A DNA stretch of 64,000 bases, taken from an uncultured Bacteroidales bacterium. GTDB lineage: Bacteria > Bacteroidota > Bacteroidia > Bacteroidales > F082. Shown here piece after piece: positions 1 to 9,704 of the stretch. Location: NCBI GenBank assembly GCA_937896895.1, contig CALBNV010000078.1, positions 1-64,000 on the forward strand, read 5' to 3'. Under the pieces are notes generated by a model that saw nothing but the letters and a program-made list of their open reading frames with translations, made no database searches and was not told the DNA's origin. A program made the position numbers and the translations under genes. Within the stretch, counting starts at the first letter, position 1, and the number at the start of each line of letters is the position of its first letter.

Positions 1-2
1 AA

Positions 3-218
3 GAAAACTCACGCGGCCGCGCCGACATGATTGTTGAGACGGACGACTACGTTTACATCTTTGAATTTAAACTTGACGGCACAGCTGCCGAAGCGTTGAA
101 GCAGATTGACGATAAAGGCTATGCCGAGCCTTACGCGGCGGATTCGAGGAAGCTGTTCAAGATAGGAGTCGGGTTTTCGAGCGAGAGTAAGAACATCGAC
201 GAGTGGGAGGTGGTTTGA
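3..218 (+). CDS. C-terminal part of an AAA-ATPase/PD-(D/E)XK nuclease-like protein (5' end outside window)
   Basis: The reading frame is open from the first bases of the window, so only about 71 C-terminal residues are visible. They contain the signature GRAD...VYIFEFKL followed by an EALKQI helix, and end near KLFKIGVGF. This is the C-terminal nuclease-like domain (PD-(D/E)XK, family PF08011) that in Bacteroidota follows an N-terminal AAA domain. The Asp of GRAD and the E-x-K of FEFKL are the expected metal-binding residues. The ATPase part is not in the window. It is followed directly by a purine-rich repeat. The family is often multicopy and its biological role is unknown. Confidence 0.75.
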   Translation, partial: ENSRGRADMIVETDDYVYIFEFKLDGTAAEALKQIDDKGYAEPYAADSRKLFKIGVGFSSESKNIDEWEVV

Positions 219-221
219 GTT

Positions 222-355
222 TGAAGTTTTGAGAGTGGAGAGTGGAGTTTTTTTAGTGTGAAGTTTGAAGTTTGGAGAGTGGAGAGTGGAGTTGGCGGGC
301 GCATCAAAAAAACTCCACTCTCAAAATTTCACTCTCCACTCTCCTCACTCCAAAT
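222..355. repeat. Purine-rich direct repeats with inverted copies
   Basis: Two direct copies of GAGAGTGGAGAGTGGAGTT lie at 231-249 and 275-293, both preceded by GAAGTTT. Reverse-complement copies lie at 311-322 and 331-343. The last copy runs across the stop codon (329-331) of the sensor kinase on the minus strand, so it supplies that protein's final residues. The block sits in the gap between two convergent genes and can fold into a long imperfect hairpin with T and A runs, so it could end transcription from both sides. Confidence 0.75.
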
Positions 356-2782
356 TTTATATATCAAGCTGACAAGCTCATCTGCCTCCGCCATGAACGC
401 CACGCCGTCGGTCTCCCATTCGGGGTACGCCGTCGCCTCCTGACCCTTCAGTCTGTCCATGTCTTCAAGGTACTTCGCCGACTTCTGCTCAAGCTGTATG
501 AACATCGGCTTCATCTTGTGGCAGACAGCCTGCGCCTTCGCGAAGTCATGCTCGGTGATGGCCTCATTCAGAACTACGAGGTTGTCGGCGGTCGATTCGA
601 CAAACGCATGCAGGATGCCCGTGATGGTGTCGTCATCGTTGTCGAACATCGCGCATAACGCCGGGAAATGTGATGAATACACACTCGGTAACGATTCCTC
701 TTCAACCCAATCGCTATTCAGTAGCTTTGCCAAGTCCTTGATCATAAACGGTTTCTTGATGCATCCGTCGAAACCGTCGGCCTGTGCCGACTTCATGTCG
801 TATTCATCGCGGGCTGTCATTATCACCACTCTCATTTCCGTGTTCTTTCCTTTGACGGAATGCAGCACGTCGAGACCGGTGAATGTCCCCATCTCGCGGT
901 CGGTGATGACGATGTCGAAACTCTCAAGGATGTCAAGGTACTTGCTGAACTCCAACGACGAACGGCAGATGTCGGACTTATGCCCCAGCTTGGCGAGCAT
1001 CGAACATATCACTGTGAGCAGGGTGTTATCGTCATCGACAAGCAGGATGTTGAGTGACTTGCTTGATTTAACAGGTTGTTTCTCAATAACTTGATTCTCT
1101 TTGTTATCTTTGTCTCCGATGATTTTCGCCGGAATTCTGATTTCGATTTCGGTGCCTTTGTCGAGTTCCGACTGCACTTTGATGTCGCCGCCGAGAATGT
1201 CAAGGAGGCCTTTCACCACATAAAGTCCGAAGCCGTTGCCCTCAGCGATGCCGTTGTTGTTTTCGGCGCGGCTGAAAGGCTTGAACATGTCGTTCAGCTT
1301 GCTTTCCGGGATACCGATGCCGCTGTCTCTGACGTTGAAGATGATGCTGCTGCCGTCGTTTCTGACACCGAAATGCACCTCTCCTTCGATGGTGTATTTC
1401 AAGGCGTTGGAGATGATATTGCCGACTATCTGTTTGATTTTCAGTTTGTCGGAGCTTACGAAAAGATGTGTCGGAAGTTCTTTGTGATAAACGAAACGCA
1501 GCTGTTTGTTCTCGGCTATCGGTGAGAACATGGCACGGAGCTGGTCGCACAGCTCGCTGATGTCGAAGTCGGAGCGGACGTAATACTGGCGTCCCTGGTC
1601 GAGGCTCGAGAACTCAAGGAGGTTCGACAGGAGCGAGAGGATGTGTTCTGATGAATATTTCATTGAATTGAGCCTCATAACATCTTGAGGCTGAAGCGGT
1701 TCGGTCTTCATAAGGTCGATATATCCGATTATCGACGACAGCGGTGTCTTGATGTCGTGGGAGACCGAAAGCAGCAGTTTGTGACGGCTCTCCATGATTT
1801 CGGCGGTTCGCTGCATGGCCTCTTCGCGTTCTCTTCTCGCCTTGGCGACTTTTTTCATGTCATGGAAAATCAACGTGATGAAAAGCAGGATGCAAGCCAT
1901 TGCCACAGTGCCGCTGTAGATGGAATAATCCAAATTCCTTTTTATCAGCACCTCGCTCTTCCGTATCTCCGTCATGACGCTGCTGAGCGTCTGCTTGTGA
2001 AGCGTCAGGAGCAACACCGAGATCTCCTCAGAGATTCTCTGGTCGGCCTTGATCAGATTTTGGTATCTGTCCTCAACGGCTTTGATGTTTTTGAGATATT
2101 CCGCACGGCCTTTCTCGCTGTATAGCTGTATGTCGCGCTTCAGACTCATTGTGTCTGCCGAAACTTCGTCTATCGTGTCGAACGTCATGTTTGTCACCAT
2201 GATGACGCTGTCGATGGCGTTGTCGGACGAGAACAGTCGCTCGAAAAAACCCTTTTTGCGGGCCTTGCGCACGATGGTGTCTTGCGTGGTGGTCACGATA
2301 ACCTGCTGTCTCCTTTCGGACTTGTAATTGATGATGATGTCATACAATTCATCGTATGGGTTGAAATCGTTGTATTGTTTTGATATGTTGCTTATAATCA
2401 GTTTCTTGCGGTCGAGAAGCGTGACGATATCGTCGAGGATGACCTTGTTTGTGGTGTCGTTTCCCGAATAAAAAACGATGGAGTCGTTGACGGCTTTTAT
2501 GGAGTCCAACTTGTTTTTGTAAAGCGAAAACTGTTTTTTGTTACCCGAAAAAGTGTAAAGCTGTGCGTACGACTGAACTTCGTTCACTGTGATTATCAGG
2601 TCGTTGGTCAGGTTAAGGATTTTCTCGTTCCGTTTTATGTTAAGTCGTTGCTCCTCAATGGAAAGCCGGAGGCCGGAGATGTAATGAATCATCCCGACGC
2701 ATAACAGCGAGACCAGCAGATATATGATTGCGGCGCTTATCCTGACCCTGCGCTCGTTGCCGCTTTTGTTCGTGTCTTTCAT
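329..2782 (-). CDS. Membrane hybrid sensor histidine kinase with receiver and Hpt domains
   Basis: An 817-residue protein. TM1 is near residues 14-36, an extracytoplasmic sensor region spans about 40-285, and TM2 is about 288-307. A HisKA domain follows with phospho-acceptor His342 in SVSHDIKTPLSS, then a HATPase domain with N box NIISNALKYT, G1 box DSGIGIP and G2 box GNGFGLYVVKG. A receiver domain (about 578-690) has acidic residues DDD near 584-586, phospho-acceptor Asp628 in VITDREMG, and Lys676/677 in IKKPF. A C-terminal Hpt-like domain carries HKMKP (His755). This is a full phosphorelay minus an output regulator. It is divergent from the RND operon and may sense envelope stress or pump substrates, but that is only positional inference. 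The last residues lie inside the neighbouring repeat. Confidence 0.9.
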   Translation of the reverse strand: MKDTNKSGNERRVRISAAIIYLLVSLLCVGMIHYISGLRLSIEEQRLNIKRNEKILNLTNDLIITVNEVQSYAQLYTFSGNKKQFSLYKNKLDSIKAVNDSIVFYSGNDTTNKVILDDIVTLLDRKKLIISNISKQYNDFNPYDELYDIIINYKSERRQQVIVTTTQDTIVRKARKKGFFERLFSSDNAIDSVIMVTNMTFDTIDEVSADTMSLKRDIQLYSEKGRAEYLKNIKAVEDRYQNLIKADQRISEEISVLLLTLHKQTLSSVMTEIRKSEVLIKRNLDYSIYSGTVAMACILLFITLIFHDMKKVAKARREREEAMQRTAEIMESRHKLLLSVSHDIKTPLSSIIGYIDLMKTEPLQPQDVMRLNSMKYSSEHILSLLSNLLEFSSLDQGRQYYVRSDFDISELCDQLRAMFSPIAENKQLRFVYHKELPTHLFVSSDKLKIKQIVGNIISNALKYTIEGEVHFGVRNDGSSIIFNVRDSGIGIPESKLNDMFKPFSRAENNNGIAEGNGFGLYVVKGLLDILGGDIKVQSELDKGTEIEIRIPAKIIGDKDNKENQVIEKQPVKSSKSLNILLVDDDNTLLTVICSMLAKLGHKSDICRSSLEFSKYLDILESFDIVITDREMGTFTGLDVLHSVKGKNTEMRVVIMTARDEYDMKSAQADGFDGCIKKPFMIKDLAKLLNSDWVEEESLPSVYSSHFPALCAMFDNDDDTITGILHAFVESTADNLVVLNEAITEHDFAKAQAVCHKMKPMFIQLEQKSAKYLEDMDRLKGQEATAYPEWETDGVAFMAEADELVSLIYKIWSEESGE

Positions 2783-2799
2783 ACCTTTTATAAAATATG

Positions 2800-2807
2800 C
2801 AAATTTA
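2800..2807 (-). promoter_or_regulatory. -7 box (TAAATTTG) for the sensor kinase
   Basis: TAAATTTG on the minus strand fits the Bacteroidota -7 consensus TAnnTTTG and lies 18 bases upstream of the kinase start codon, with an AT-rich flank. The divergent RND promoter is about 40 bases away. Confidence 0.55.
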
Positions 2808-2842
2808 GATTATTTTTTTGATTGGTAAAATGATTATTTTAA

Positions 2843-2850
2843 TATCTTTG
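2843..2850 (+). promoter_or_regulatory. -7 box (TATCTTTG) for the RND efflux operon
   Basis: TATCTTTG matches TAnnTTTG and is followed by GCC, the usual context in this window. It lies 47 bases before the adaptor start codon, in the divergent intergenic region shared with the sensor kinase. Confidence 0.6.
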
Positions 2851-2896
2851 CCATAATTTTTTTTGATAAATCAAATAGATAAATAATTGTTAATCA

Positions 2897-3919
2897 ATGG
2901 TTAATATGAGAAGATTGCTCGTGCTGCTTGTGGCGGTGACGCTCGTTGGCTGCGCTGATAAGTCTGCGCCAAAGGAAAAGTTCAATCCGGTGATACCCGT
3001 CAAAGTGATGACGGTGGAGGAAATTGACAAGGACAACTACAGAAATTACATCGGAGTATTGAAGAGTGAGGTGGAGATGCCGCTTTCGTTCATGTATGGC
3101 GGAACGATTGTCGGGGTGTACACCCATAACGGACAGTATGTGAAAAAAGGCGATTTGCTGGCTCGTGTCGATGATGTTGCGGCACGCAGTTTGCATGAGA
3201 CGGCACTCGCGTCGTTGCGTCAGGCGGAAGACGGTTATGAACGCCTGAAGAAGGTCCACGATGAAGGGGGAATCAGTGACGTCCGCTGGGTGCAGATGCT
3301 CACTGACTTGGAAAAAGCGCGTCAGGCTGAGATCTCGACGCGCAATCACTTGGAGTGCTGTTCTTTGTACGCCCCGCAGGATGGCGTGGTGAGCATGGAC
3401 GACATATCTGTGGGGACCGACATTCGTCCGACGCAGACTTTCTGCCGGCTTGTTGACCTTGACAAGATGGTCGTGACGTTCACCGTTCCGGAAAAAGAAG
3501 TCGGTCTGGTGAGTGTCGGCGACAAGGCTTTCTCAAGGCTTCCGGCACTGAATAACGAGGAATATGAAATTATGGTATATGACAAATCGCTGATTGCCAA
3601 TCCGTTAGGGCATACATACGCGGTGCGGGCAAGATTCGTGTCGGAGGCGAATAAAGCGTTGCTGCCAGGCATGATAGCCAAAATCAGCATGTCGGCGGCG
3701 GCCACGACAGGCATCATCGTGCCGGCATCGTGTGTGCAGACTGTCGCTAAAGGTACCGCGGTGTGGGTGGTGAAAGACGGAGCCGTGTCGCGTCGCATGA
3801 TAGAAGTCGGCGAATTTGTCAGAAACGGAGTCCTCGTGAAGAGCGGGTTGGATTACGGTGACGTCGTGGTGATGGAAGGTTATCACAAACTATATGAGGG
3901 CGCAAAGGTTTCATACTGA
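2897..3919 (+). CDS. RND efflux periplasmic adaptor lipoprotein (membrane fusion protein)
   Basis: A 340-residue protein. It starts with a lipoprotein signal peptide (RRLLVLLVAVTLVGC), so it should be anchored by its lipidated Cys. The adaptor architecture follows: a biotinyl/lipoyl half near PLSFMYGGTIVGVYTHNGQYVKKGDLLARVDD, a helical hairpin (residues about 95-150), the second lipoyl half (LYAPQDGVVSMDDISVGTDI), and a beta-barrel/membrane-proximal C-terminus. It links the inner membrane pump to the outer membrane channel encoded just downstream. A second in-frame ATG at 2906 is an equally possible start. First gene of a three-gene tripartite efflux operon. Confidence 0.9.
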   Translation: MVNMRRLLVLLVAVTLVGCADKSAPKEKFNPVIPVKVMTVEEIDKDNYRNYIGVLKSEVEMPLSFMYGGTIVGVYTHNGQYVKKGDLLARVDDVAARSLHETALASLRQAEDGYERLKKVHDEGGISDVRWVQMLTDLEKARQAEISTRNHLECCSLYAPQDGVVSMDDISVGTDIRPTQTFCRLVDLDKMVVTFTVPEKEVGLVSVGDKAFSRLPALNNEEYEIMVYDKSLIANPLGHTYAVRARFVSEANKALLPGMIAKISMSAAATTGIIVPASCVQTVAKGTAVWVVKDGAVSRRMIEVGEFVRNGVLVKSGLDYGDVVVMEGYHKLYEGAKVSY

Positions 3920-3953
3920 ATGAGATAAAGTCATAACCCGAAATTTGTCGTTT

Positions 3954-6900
3954 ATGGAGAAAAAAAGAAATATAGTCGAGTCGGCGATGAAGAACAACGG
4001 GATAGTGTTTTTCTTCCTGATTGTTCTTGTCGTGTTCGGATTCTGGGCGTTGCCCCAGCTGAAGAAGAACGAGTTCCCTGACGTCACGATACGCCAGGGT
4101 GTCGTCGCGGTTGTCTATCCCGGCGCGACGGCCCAGGAGATAGAGGAGCGTGTGGCCGGCGTCACGGAACAGTATCTGTTCACCTTCGGCGATGTGAACA
4201 AGAAAAAGACTTACTCGTATTCAAGAGACGGCATGTTGTACATCTTCGTGACATTGAACAACGACACGAAAGACGCGAAGATGACATGGTCGCGCATCCG
4301 TCAGGGACTGACGTTGTTCAAGACACAGTCGCTGCCGCAGGGTGTTCTCGCCACCGCCGTCATTGATGATTTCGGCAATGCGTCGTCGCTGCTTCTCGCC
4401 ATCGAGAGCGACCAGCGCCCGTCAAGGGAATTGCGGGAATATGCAGACAAGCTCGCGGCCAAGCTGCGTGACATCGAGACGATGGGCAACATCAAGGTGA
4501 TAGGCGAGGAGAAGGAGGAGATAGCGATACACATGGACCCGTCACTCATGACGATGTATCCCGTGTCGCCATCGACAATATCTGCGGAATTGGCCGCCCA
4601 CAGCCTTCGTACGATTACGGGAAAGGCTGATAACGAAGACGGTAACGCCATCGTGCACGTCAATGTCCCTTATGGCAGCGTCTATGACCTGTCAGAACTT
4701 ATCGTGTTCTCTGATCCGGTGACGGGACAGACGGTGAAACTGCGCGACGTGGCACGCATCGAACGCCGTTATCAGGAGGCTTCAGAATATATATTGTATT
4801 CCGACAGTCTCGTGGATAACAACAGATGCATCATGCTCTCAATGGAGATGCGCCCAGGCTACAATATCGTCGATTTCGGAAAGGAAGCCGATGAGGTCAT
4901 TGACGCGTTTCTCGCCAAGACTCCTCAGGACATCCGCGTGCACCGCATCACCGACCAGCCCGTGGTGGTGAACAAATCGGTGTGGTCGTTCATGAAAGAC
5001 CTTATCGCCGCCATCTTGATAGTCATCGTCGTCATGCTGACCCTGTTCCCGATCCGCACTGCCCTCGTGTCATCGACATCGGTGCCTGTGTGTATCGCCG
5101 CCGCATGGGCTGTCATGTATCTGTTTGGAATTGAACTGAATACCGTCACTCTGGCCGCACTTATCGTCGTATTGGGCATGGTGGTCGATGACTCTGTGGT
5201 GGTGATAGACGGCTACATCGACTACGTGAACGAAGGCTATTCGCGGTGGTATTCCGCCACGGTATCGACAAGAAACCTGATGTCGTCGATGATCATAGCG
5301 ACATGCGCCATAACATGTATCTTCTTCCCGATGCTGTCAATCATGAAAGGCACGGAGCTTGGCGACTTCATCAATTTGTTCCCTTGGGCGATATTCATCA
5401 CACTGGCGTTCAGCTTCTTGTACGCCATCTGGGTTATCCCTTACATGTCTGTCAGAATGATTGGGCCAACCAATAAGAACAAGCCTTCCGCCATCGACAA
5501 GATGCAGTCAGTGTTCTTCTCAGGCTTGCAGAACGGCTACAAGAAACTCCTTGACATCTGTTTCAAACATAAAGTGGGTACGATAGCCGTGGCGGTGCTT
5601 TTCGTTTTGTTAGGCTTGTTCCTGTTTACACGGCTCAACATTCAGATGCTTCCGAAGGCTGAACGTGACAGTTTCGCCGTCGAGATTCATCTGGCACATG
5701 GCTGCTCGATAGAGGAGACGGCAGAGGCCGCCGACGTGCTTTCCAAACTCTTGAAACAAGACAAACGCGTCGTCTCTGTGACATCGTTCATCGGGATGTC
5801 ATCGCCGCGTTTCCACATGACATACGCACCTCAACTTGCATCAAACGCCTATTCACAGTTCATAGTTAATACCGTTTCTGAGACTGCCACAAAGGAAATG
5901 ATTGCCGAATACGCCCAGAAATATGAGAACATTTTGCCGAACGCGCAGATACGCTTCAAGCAGATGGACTATAATTCTTCACCTGCACCTGTCGAATATT
6001 TCCTCATGGCCGATGAATATGAACTGATGGAACCGATTCGCGACTCAATCATCAAATTCATGAAACAGGACGAAAATCTTTTCTACGTGAATTCGGATTA
6101 TGATGATACTGAAGAGATTATCGAAGTGGAACTCATTCCGGAAGAGGCGAACCAACTCGGGGTGACGCAGGCCGTGTTGTCGGTGTATCTGTCGAATGCC
6201 TTGTCGGGCAACAAAATGCTCTCGGTATGGGAAGGTAATTACAGATTGACGACATCAATTTACACTGAAGGAGTTCACGATATTGATTATGAGTCGATTA
6301 ACGATTTGCTGGTTCCGACAATAAAGCCTGGGATGTGGGTGCCGTTACGTCAAGTCGCCAAGCTGCGTCCGCATTTCATCCACAACAACCTCACGCACCG
6401 TAATGGCAGACGCAGCATCACCATCTCTGCTGACGTCATGCCGAATGCCGGTCAGCTTGCGGAGTTCAAGAAAATCGACGACTACATCAAGACCCTTGAC
6501 ATCCCTGAAGACGTGACGATACAGCAAGGCGGCTCGGCACGCCTGACGAAGGAGACGATGCCGTCAATCATCATGTCGATAGTGGCCGCCATAATCGTGA
6601 TGTTTGTCATCCTGATTTTCCACTACCAGGGAATCGGCATCTCGGTGCTCTCGCTCTCTGTGTCAGTGCTTTGCATCTTCGGCTCGACATTCGGACTGTG
6701 GCTGTTCGGTTTGGATATGTCGGTGACGGCGATACTTGGTCTTATCTCACTCATCGGCATCATCGTGCGAAATGCCGTCATTATGTATGATTACGCTAAT
6801 GAACTTATTGAGAAAGAACATCTTACACCTGGTCAGGCCGCATATAACGCTGGTATGCGCCGCATGCGCCCGATATTCTTGACTTCTGTCGCGGCCGCTC

Positions 6901-7070
6901 TCGGCGTCGTCCCGATGATAATCGCGCGGACGCTGCTCTGGGAGCCGATGGGCGTGGTGATATGCTTCGGAACACTCATCACTTTCCCGCTTGTGGTGAC
7001 GGTGCTTCCTGTCGCTTTCAGCCTCGCCTTTGACGGCAAGAAGAATAAACGTGAAATTGAAGAAGAATAG
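3954..7070 (+). CDS. RND family efflux permease (AcrB/MdtB-like)
   Basis: About 1038 residues, the normal length for an RND pump: TM1 near residues 14-32, a first large periplasmic loop, a TM2-6 block, TM7 near 550, a second periplasmic loop and TM8-12. The proton-relay pair is visible as VVDDSVVVIDG in TM4. The conserved Gly-rich and Pro residues of the porter domain (VYPGATAQEIEERV) are present. The frame is open from a TTG at 3945, but the ATG at 3954 (MEKKRN) is the more likely start. It follows the adaptor by about 34 bases and precedes the TolC-like channel, so the three probably form one pump. Substrate cannot be read from sequence. Confidence 0.93.
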   Translation: MEKKRNIVESAMKNNGIVFFFLIVLVVFGFWALPQLKKNEFPDVTIRQGVVAVVYPGATAQEIEERVAGVTEQYLFTFGDVNKKKTYSYSRDGMLYIFVTLNNDTKDAKMTWSRIRQGLTLFKTQSLPQGVLATAVIDDFGNASSLLLAIESDQRPSRELREYADKLAAKLRDIETMGNIKVIGEEKEEIAIHMDPSLMTMYPVSPSTISAELAAHSLRTITGKADNEDGNAIVHVNVPYGSVYDLSELIVFSDPVTGQTVKLRDVARIERRYQEASEYILYSDSLVDNNRCIMLSMEMRPGYNIVDFGKEADEVIDAFLAKTPQDIRVHRITDQPVVVNKSVWSFMKDLIAAILIVIVVMLTLFPIRTALVSSTSVPVCIAAAWAVMYLFGIELNTVTLAALIVVLGMVVDDSVVVIDGYIDYVNEGYSRWYSATVSTRNLMSSMIIATCAITCIFFPMLSIMKGTELGDFINLFPWAIFITLAFSFLYAIWVIPYMSVRMIGPTNKNKPSAIDKMQSVFFSGLQNGYKKLLDICFKHKVGTIAVAVLFVLLGLFLFTRLNIQMLPKAERDSFAVEIHLAHGCSIEETAEAADVLSKLLKQDKRVVSVTSFIGMSSPRFHMTYAPQLASNAYSQFIVNTVSETATKEMIAEYAQKYENILPNAQIRFKQMDYNSSPAPVEYFLMADEYELMEPIRDSIIKFMKQDENLFYVNSDYDDTEEIIEVELIPEEANQLGVTQAVLSVYLSNALSGNKMLSVWEGNYRLTTSIYTEGVHDIDYESINDLLVPTIKPGMWVPLRQVAKLRPHFIHNNLTHRNGRRSITISADVMPNAGQLAEFKKIDDYIKTLDIPEDVTIQQGGSARLTKETMPSIIMSIVAAIIVMFVILIFHYQGIGISVLSLSVSVLCIFGSTFGLWLFGLDMSVTAILGLISLIGIIVRNAVIMYDYANELIEKEHLTPGQAAYNAGMRRMRPIFLTSVAAALGVVPMIIARTLLWEPMGVVICFGTLITFPLVVTVLPVAFSLAFDGKKNKREIEEE

Positions 7071-7093
7071 TTTTTGATTCAAGACATAACAAC

Positions 7094-8428
7094 ATGAGAA
7101 ATAATATGAAAAAATATATTTTTGCCGCAGTGATAGTGCTTCTCGCCACATGGCTCAAGGCGCAAGACGTGCTGACCATCGACTCGTGTTTCGCATTGGC
7201 GAAGGCAAACAACGCTGAACTGAAGACAAAACGTCTCGACATACAGAGGGCGCAAGAGGTTAAGGCACAGGTTTTTACCAAGTATTTCCCTCAAGTCAGC
7301 GGGTCGGTGATGGGTTATGCCGCCGCAAATCCGCTGTTGAGGTTCGGTGTCGAAGACATTTCAAATGAAGATGTACGTGTGTTGTTGCAAGGCATAGTGG
7401 AATTCTTTGAACCCATTACCGGTTTCAACGGTGAGTTCGCGTTTCTTGAAAATGGTGTGACTGCCGGACTCACAGTCGGACAGCCCGTGTTCATGGGCGG
7501 CAGGATTGTCAATGGCAACAAACTCGCGAAATTAGGTGTCAACGCCGCCGAGCTGAATGCCGAAGTCACTGAACGTGAAGTGCTTGAGAATATTGAGACG
7601 ACATATTACCTCGTGGTCGGACTTCAGCAGAAAGTCAAGACAATCGACAATGCACTTGCTCTTCTCGATACGTTGGACAGAGTGGTGCAGGTGTCGCTGA
7701 AAGCCGGCCTCATCACTTCCAATGACGCGTTGCGCGTGTCGCTTGAACGTAACAAACTAAACGCACAGCAGCTGCAACTCAACAATGGGATTCATCTTGC
7801 GTCAATGCTGCTCTGCCAGCAGATCGGCATCGAACTGCCTGAAAACGGCCTGACCCTTGAATTTCATGACGAAACTGTCAGTCAGGATGAGAATCCGGAT
7901 TTTGTCAGACCTGAAGCGGAACTCCTTGACCTGCAGATACAGGCGGAGAAGCTGCGTAAGAAAATGACCCTTGGCGAATCGCTGCCTAATGTCATCGTGG
8001 GAGGCACCGGCTATTATGGTAATTTGATTAACAAGAGATTCAAAGCCAACGCCATCGCCTTCGCACGTCTCTCAATCCCGATGACACAGTGGTGGGAGAC
8101 TTCACACAAACTCAAAGAACATAAAATAAAGATTGAGATGTATGAACTTGACAGACAGGATCTTACAGAGAAGATGTCGCTTCAGGAAAAACAAGTTTAC
8201 AATAACATGATTGAGGCGGAGGTGCTGCTAAAGTCCGATTCAGCTGCCTACGATATGGCCCGCGAAAACTACAGGATTGCAAGTATCAACTACTCGGCTG
8301 GACTTAACACAATCAGCGATGTCCTCGAAGCGAGCACTTTGATGTTGCAAGCCGACAACGCCATCATCGACAGGAATATCTCTCTCATTTCGGCCAAACG
8401 CAGATACCACGATTTGACGGGGAAGTAG
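7094..8428 (+). CDS. TolC-family outer membrane efflux channel
   Basis: A 444-residue protein with a cleavable signal peptide ending ...TWLKAQ, then the two tandem outer membrane efflux repeats: long coiled-coil helices with Ala/Leu/Gln-rich heptads (FALAKANNAELKTKRLDIQRAQ near the N-terminus, ENYRIASINYSAGLNTISDVLEA near the C-terminus). It completes the RND efflux operon, 23 bases after the pump gene. A start at the second Met (7106) would also leave an intact signal peptide. The operon ends at a clear terminator hairpin. Confidence 0.9.
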   Translation: MRNNMKKYIFAAVIVLLATWLKAQDVLTIDSCFALAKANNAELKTKRLDIQRAQEVKAQVFTKYFPQVSGSVMGYAAANPLLRFGVEDISNEDVRVLLQGIVEFFEPITGFNGEFAFLENGVTAGLTVGQPVFMGGRIVNGNKLAKLGVNAAELNAEVTEREVLENIETTYYLVVGLQQKVKTIDNALALLDTLDRVVQVSLKAGLITSNDALRVSLERNKLNAQQLQLNNGIHLASMLLCQQIGIELPENGLTLEFHDETVSQDENPDFVRPEAELLDLQIQAEKLRKKMTLGESLPNVIVGGTGYYGNLINKRFKANAIAFARLSIPMTQWWETSHKLKEHKIKIEMYELDRQDLTEKMSLQEKQVYNNMIEAEVLLKSDSAAYDMARENYRIASINYSAGLNTISDVLEASTLMLQADNAIIDRNISLISAKRRYHDLTGK

Positions 8429-8448
8429 TTCTGTCGGAAATATGTTAA

Positions 8449-8486
8449 TTAAAGCGCATTGAATGTCAGTGCGCTTTAACTTTTTT
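8449..8486 (+). terminator. Rho-independent terminator after the RND operon
   Basis: A perfect 10-bp stem (TTAAAGCGCA at 8449-8458 with TGCGCTTTAA at 8470-8479) is followed by CTTTTTT. It overlaps the stop codon of the convergent NamZ-like gene. Confidence 0.85.
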
Positions 8487-9675
8487 AGTAGATAAGATAT
8501 TTCTCCCTGATTTTCAGATATTTATCAATGTCATCCTGCCACGATGCGCGAATCTCGTCTTCCGTGACGCCATCGTTTATCATCTCGCGCAGACTCTTCA
8601 CGCCTGCGAGTTTCTCGAAGTAACTGTTGAAGAACTTGTCATCGTCTTTGAGCTGTTCCCGTGCGTCGATAAGCCATTGAAGCTGAATGCGTTGTTTGTT
8701 TTTCTTGAAGTTGTTTGCATATCCGGTGAGGTCTTTCCCATGACATTCCTTGTCGGAATACAACGGAGCGTTGTGGCCGGCAGCGGTTCTTGGAGTGAAT
8801 GAGAAAGCATCGTTCATCTGCGGGTGTCCGTAGATCTGGAACGGCATCTCTGTCCCGCGTCCGACGCTGACATCGGTGCCCTCGAAGAGACAGAGCGATG
8901 GGTAGAGATAAACCGCCTGCCAGTTTGGAAGGTTAGGTGACGGCTTCACCGGAAGTCTGTATATCGCGTTTCTGACATAATTTCTCATCGGGATGACAGT
9001 GAGCTCGCATTGGACGCTGTCTCTCAGCCAATGCTCGCCGTTGACCATCTCGGCGTATTCCCCGATTGTAAGTCCATAGACCACAGGCACTTGGTGCATC
9101 CCGACAAATGATGAGAACTCTGGCTCAAGCACAGGGCCGTCAACGTAAAAACCGTTGGGGTTGGGGCGGTCTAGGACGATGACTGGTATGTCGTTTTCGG
9201 CGGCGGCTTCCATTACGTATGTCATTGTTGAGATGTAAGTGTAAAAACGCACCCCGACATCCTGAAGGTCAAACAGCAGAATGTCAATGCCTTGCAGCTG
9301 CTCCGCGGTCGGCTTTTTGTTTTTTCCGTACAGCGAGACTATCGGAAGGCCGGTCTTGGCATCGATGCCAGAAGCGATCGCCGCGCCTTCGTCGGCCAAT
9401 CCGCGGAATCCGTGTTCAGGCGAGAAAATCCTGACGACGTTGATGCCAGAGTTTAACAACGTATCGACAAGATGCACTCCGGCGAACGTACTCGCTTGAT
9501 TTGCAACGACTCCGACGTTTTTGTCCTTCAGCAACGGAAGGTAAAACTCTGTCCTTGACGCTCCGACACCGGCGTCTTCGGCGTCAAGCAATAATATTTT
9601 TTTGCACCCTTGCGCATTGACATTCAATGATATTAATAAAATTGTCACAAAAACGGATAAAAAAAATTTTCGCAT
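8485..9675 (-). CDS. Secreted DUF1343 protein, NamZ-type exo-beta-N-acetylmuramidase
   Basis: A 396-residue protein with signal peptide RKFFLSVFVTILLISLNVNAQ. The DUF1343 hallmarks are present: KNVGVVANQAS, FSPEHGFRGLADEGA, DILLFDLQDVGVRFYTYISTM, LDRPNPNGFYVDGPVLEPEFSSFVG and LCLFEGTDVSVGRGTEMPFQIYG. The family was shown in Bacillus to be an exo-lytic N-acetylmuramidase, and Bacteroidota homologues take part in peptidoglycan recycling. The export signal suggests a periplasmic enzyme. It is divergent from the LolC/E-like gene, and the two start regions are only about 30 bases apart. Confidence 0.85.
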   Translation of the reverse strand: MRKFFLSVFVTILLISLNVNAQGCKKILLLDAEDAGVGASRTEFYLPLLKDKNVGVVANQASTFAGVHLVDTLLNSGINVVRIFSPEHGFRGLADEGAAIASGIDAKTGLPIVSLYGKNKKPTAEQLQGIDILLFDLQDVGVRFYTYISTMTYVMEAAAENDIPVIVLDRPNPNGFYVDGPVLEPEFSSFVGMHQVPVVYGLTIGEYAEMVNGEHWLRDSVQCELTVIPMRNYVRNAIYRLPVKPSPNLPNWQAVYLYPSLCLFEGTDVSVGRGTEMPFQIYGHPQMNDAFSFTPRTAAGHNAPLYSDKECHGKDLTGYANNFKKNKQRIQLQWLIDAREQLKDDDKFFNSYFEKLAGVKSLREMINDGVTEDEIRASWQDDIDKYLKIREKYLIY

Positions 9676-9689
9676 ACGAGATATTTATT

Positions 9690-9697
9690 TATTTTTG
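9690..9697 (+). promoter_or_regulatory. -7 box (TATTTTTG) very close to the LolC/E-like start
   Basis: TATTTTTG followed by CAA lies only 7 bases before the ATG at 9705. Transcription from it would start at or next to the start codon, giving a leaderless or near-leaderless mRNA. It also argues against the longer reading frame that is open from 9627. Confidence 0.55.
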
Positions 9698-9704
9698 CAA
9701 TTAT

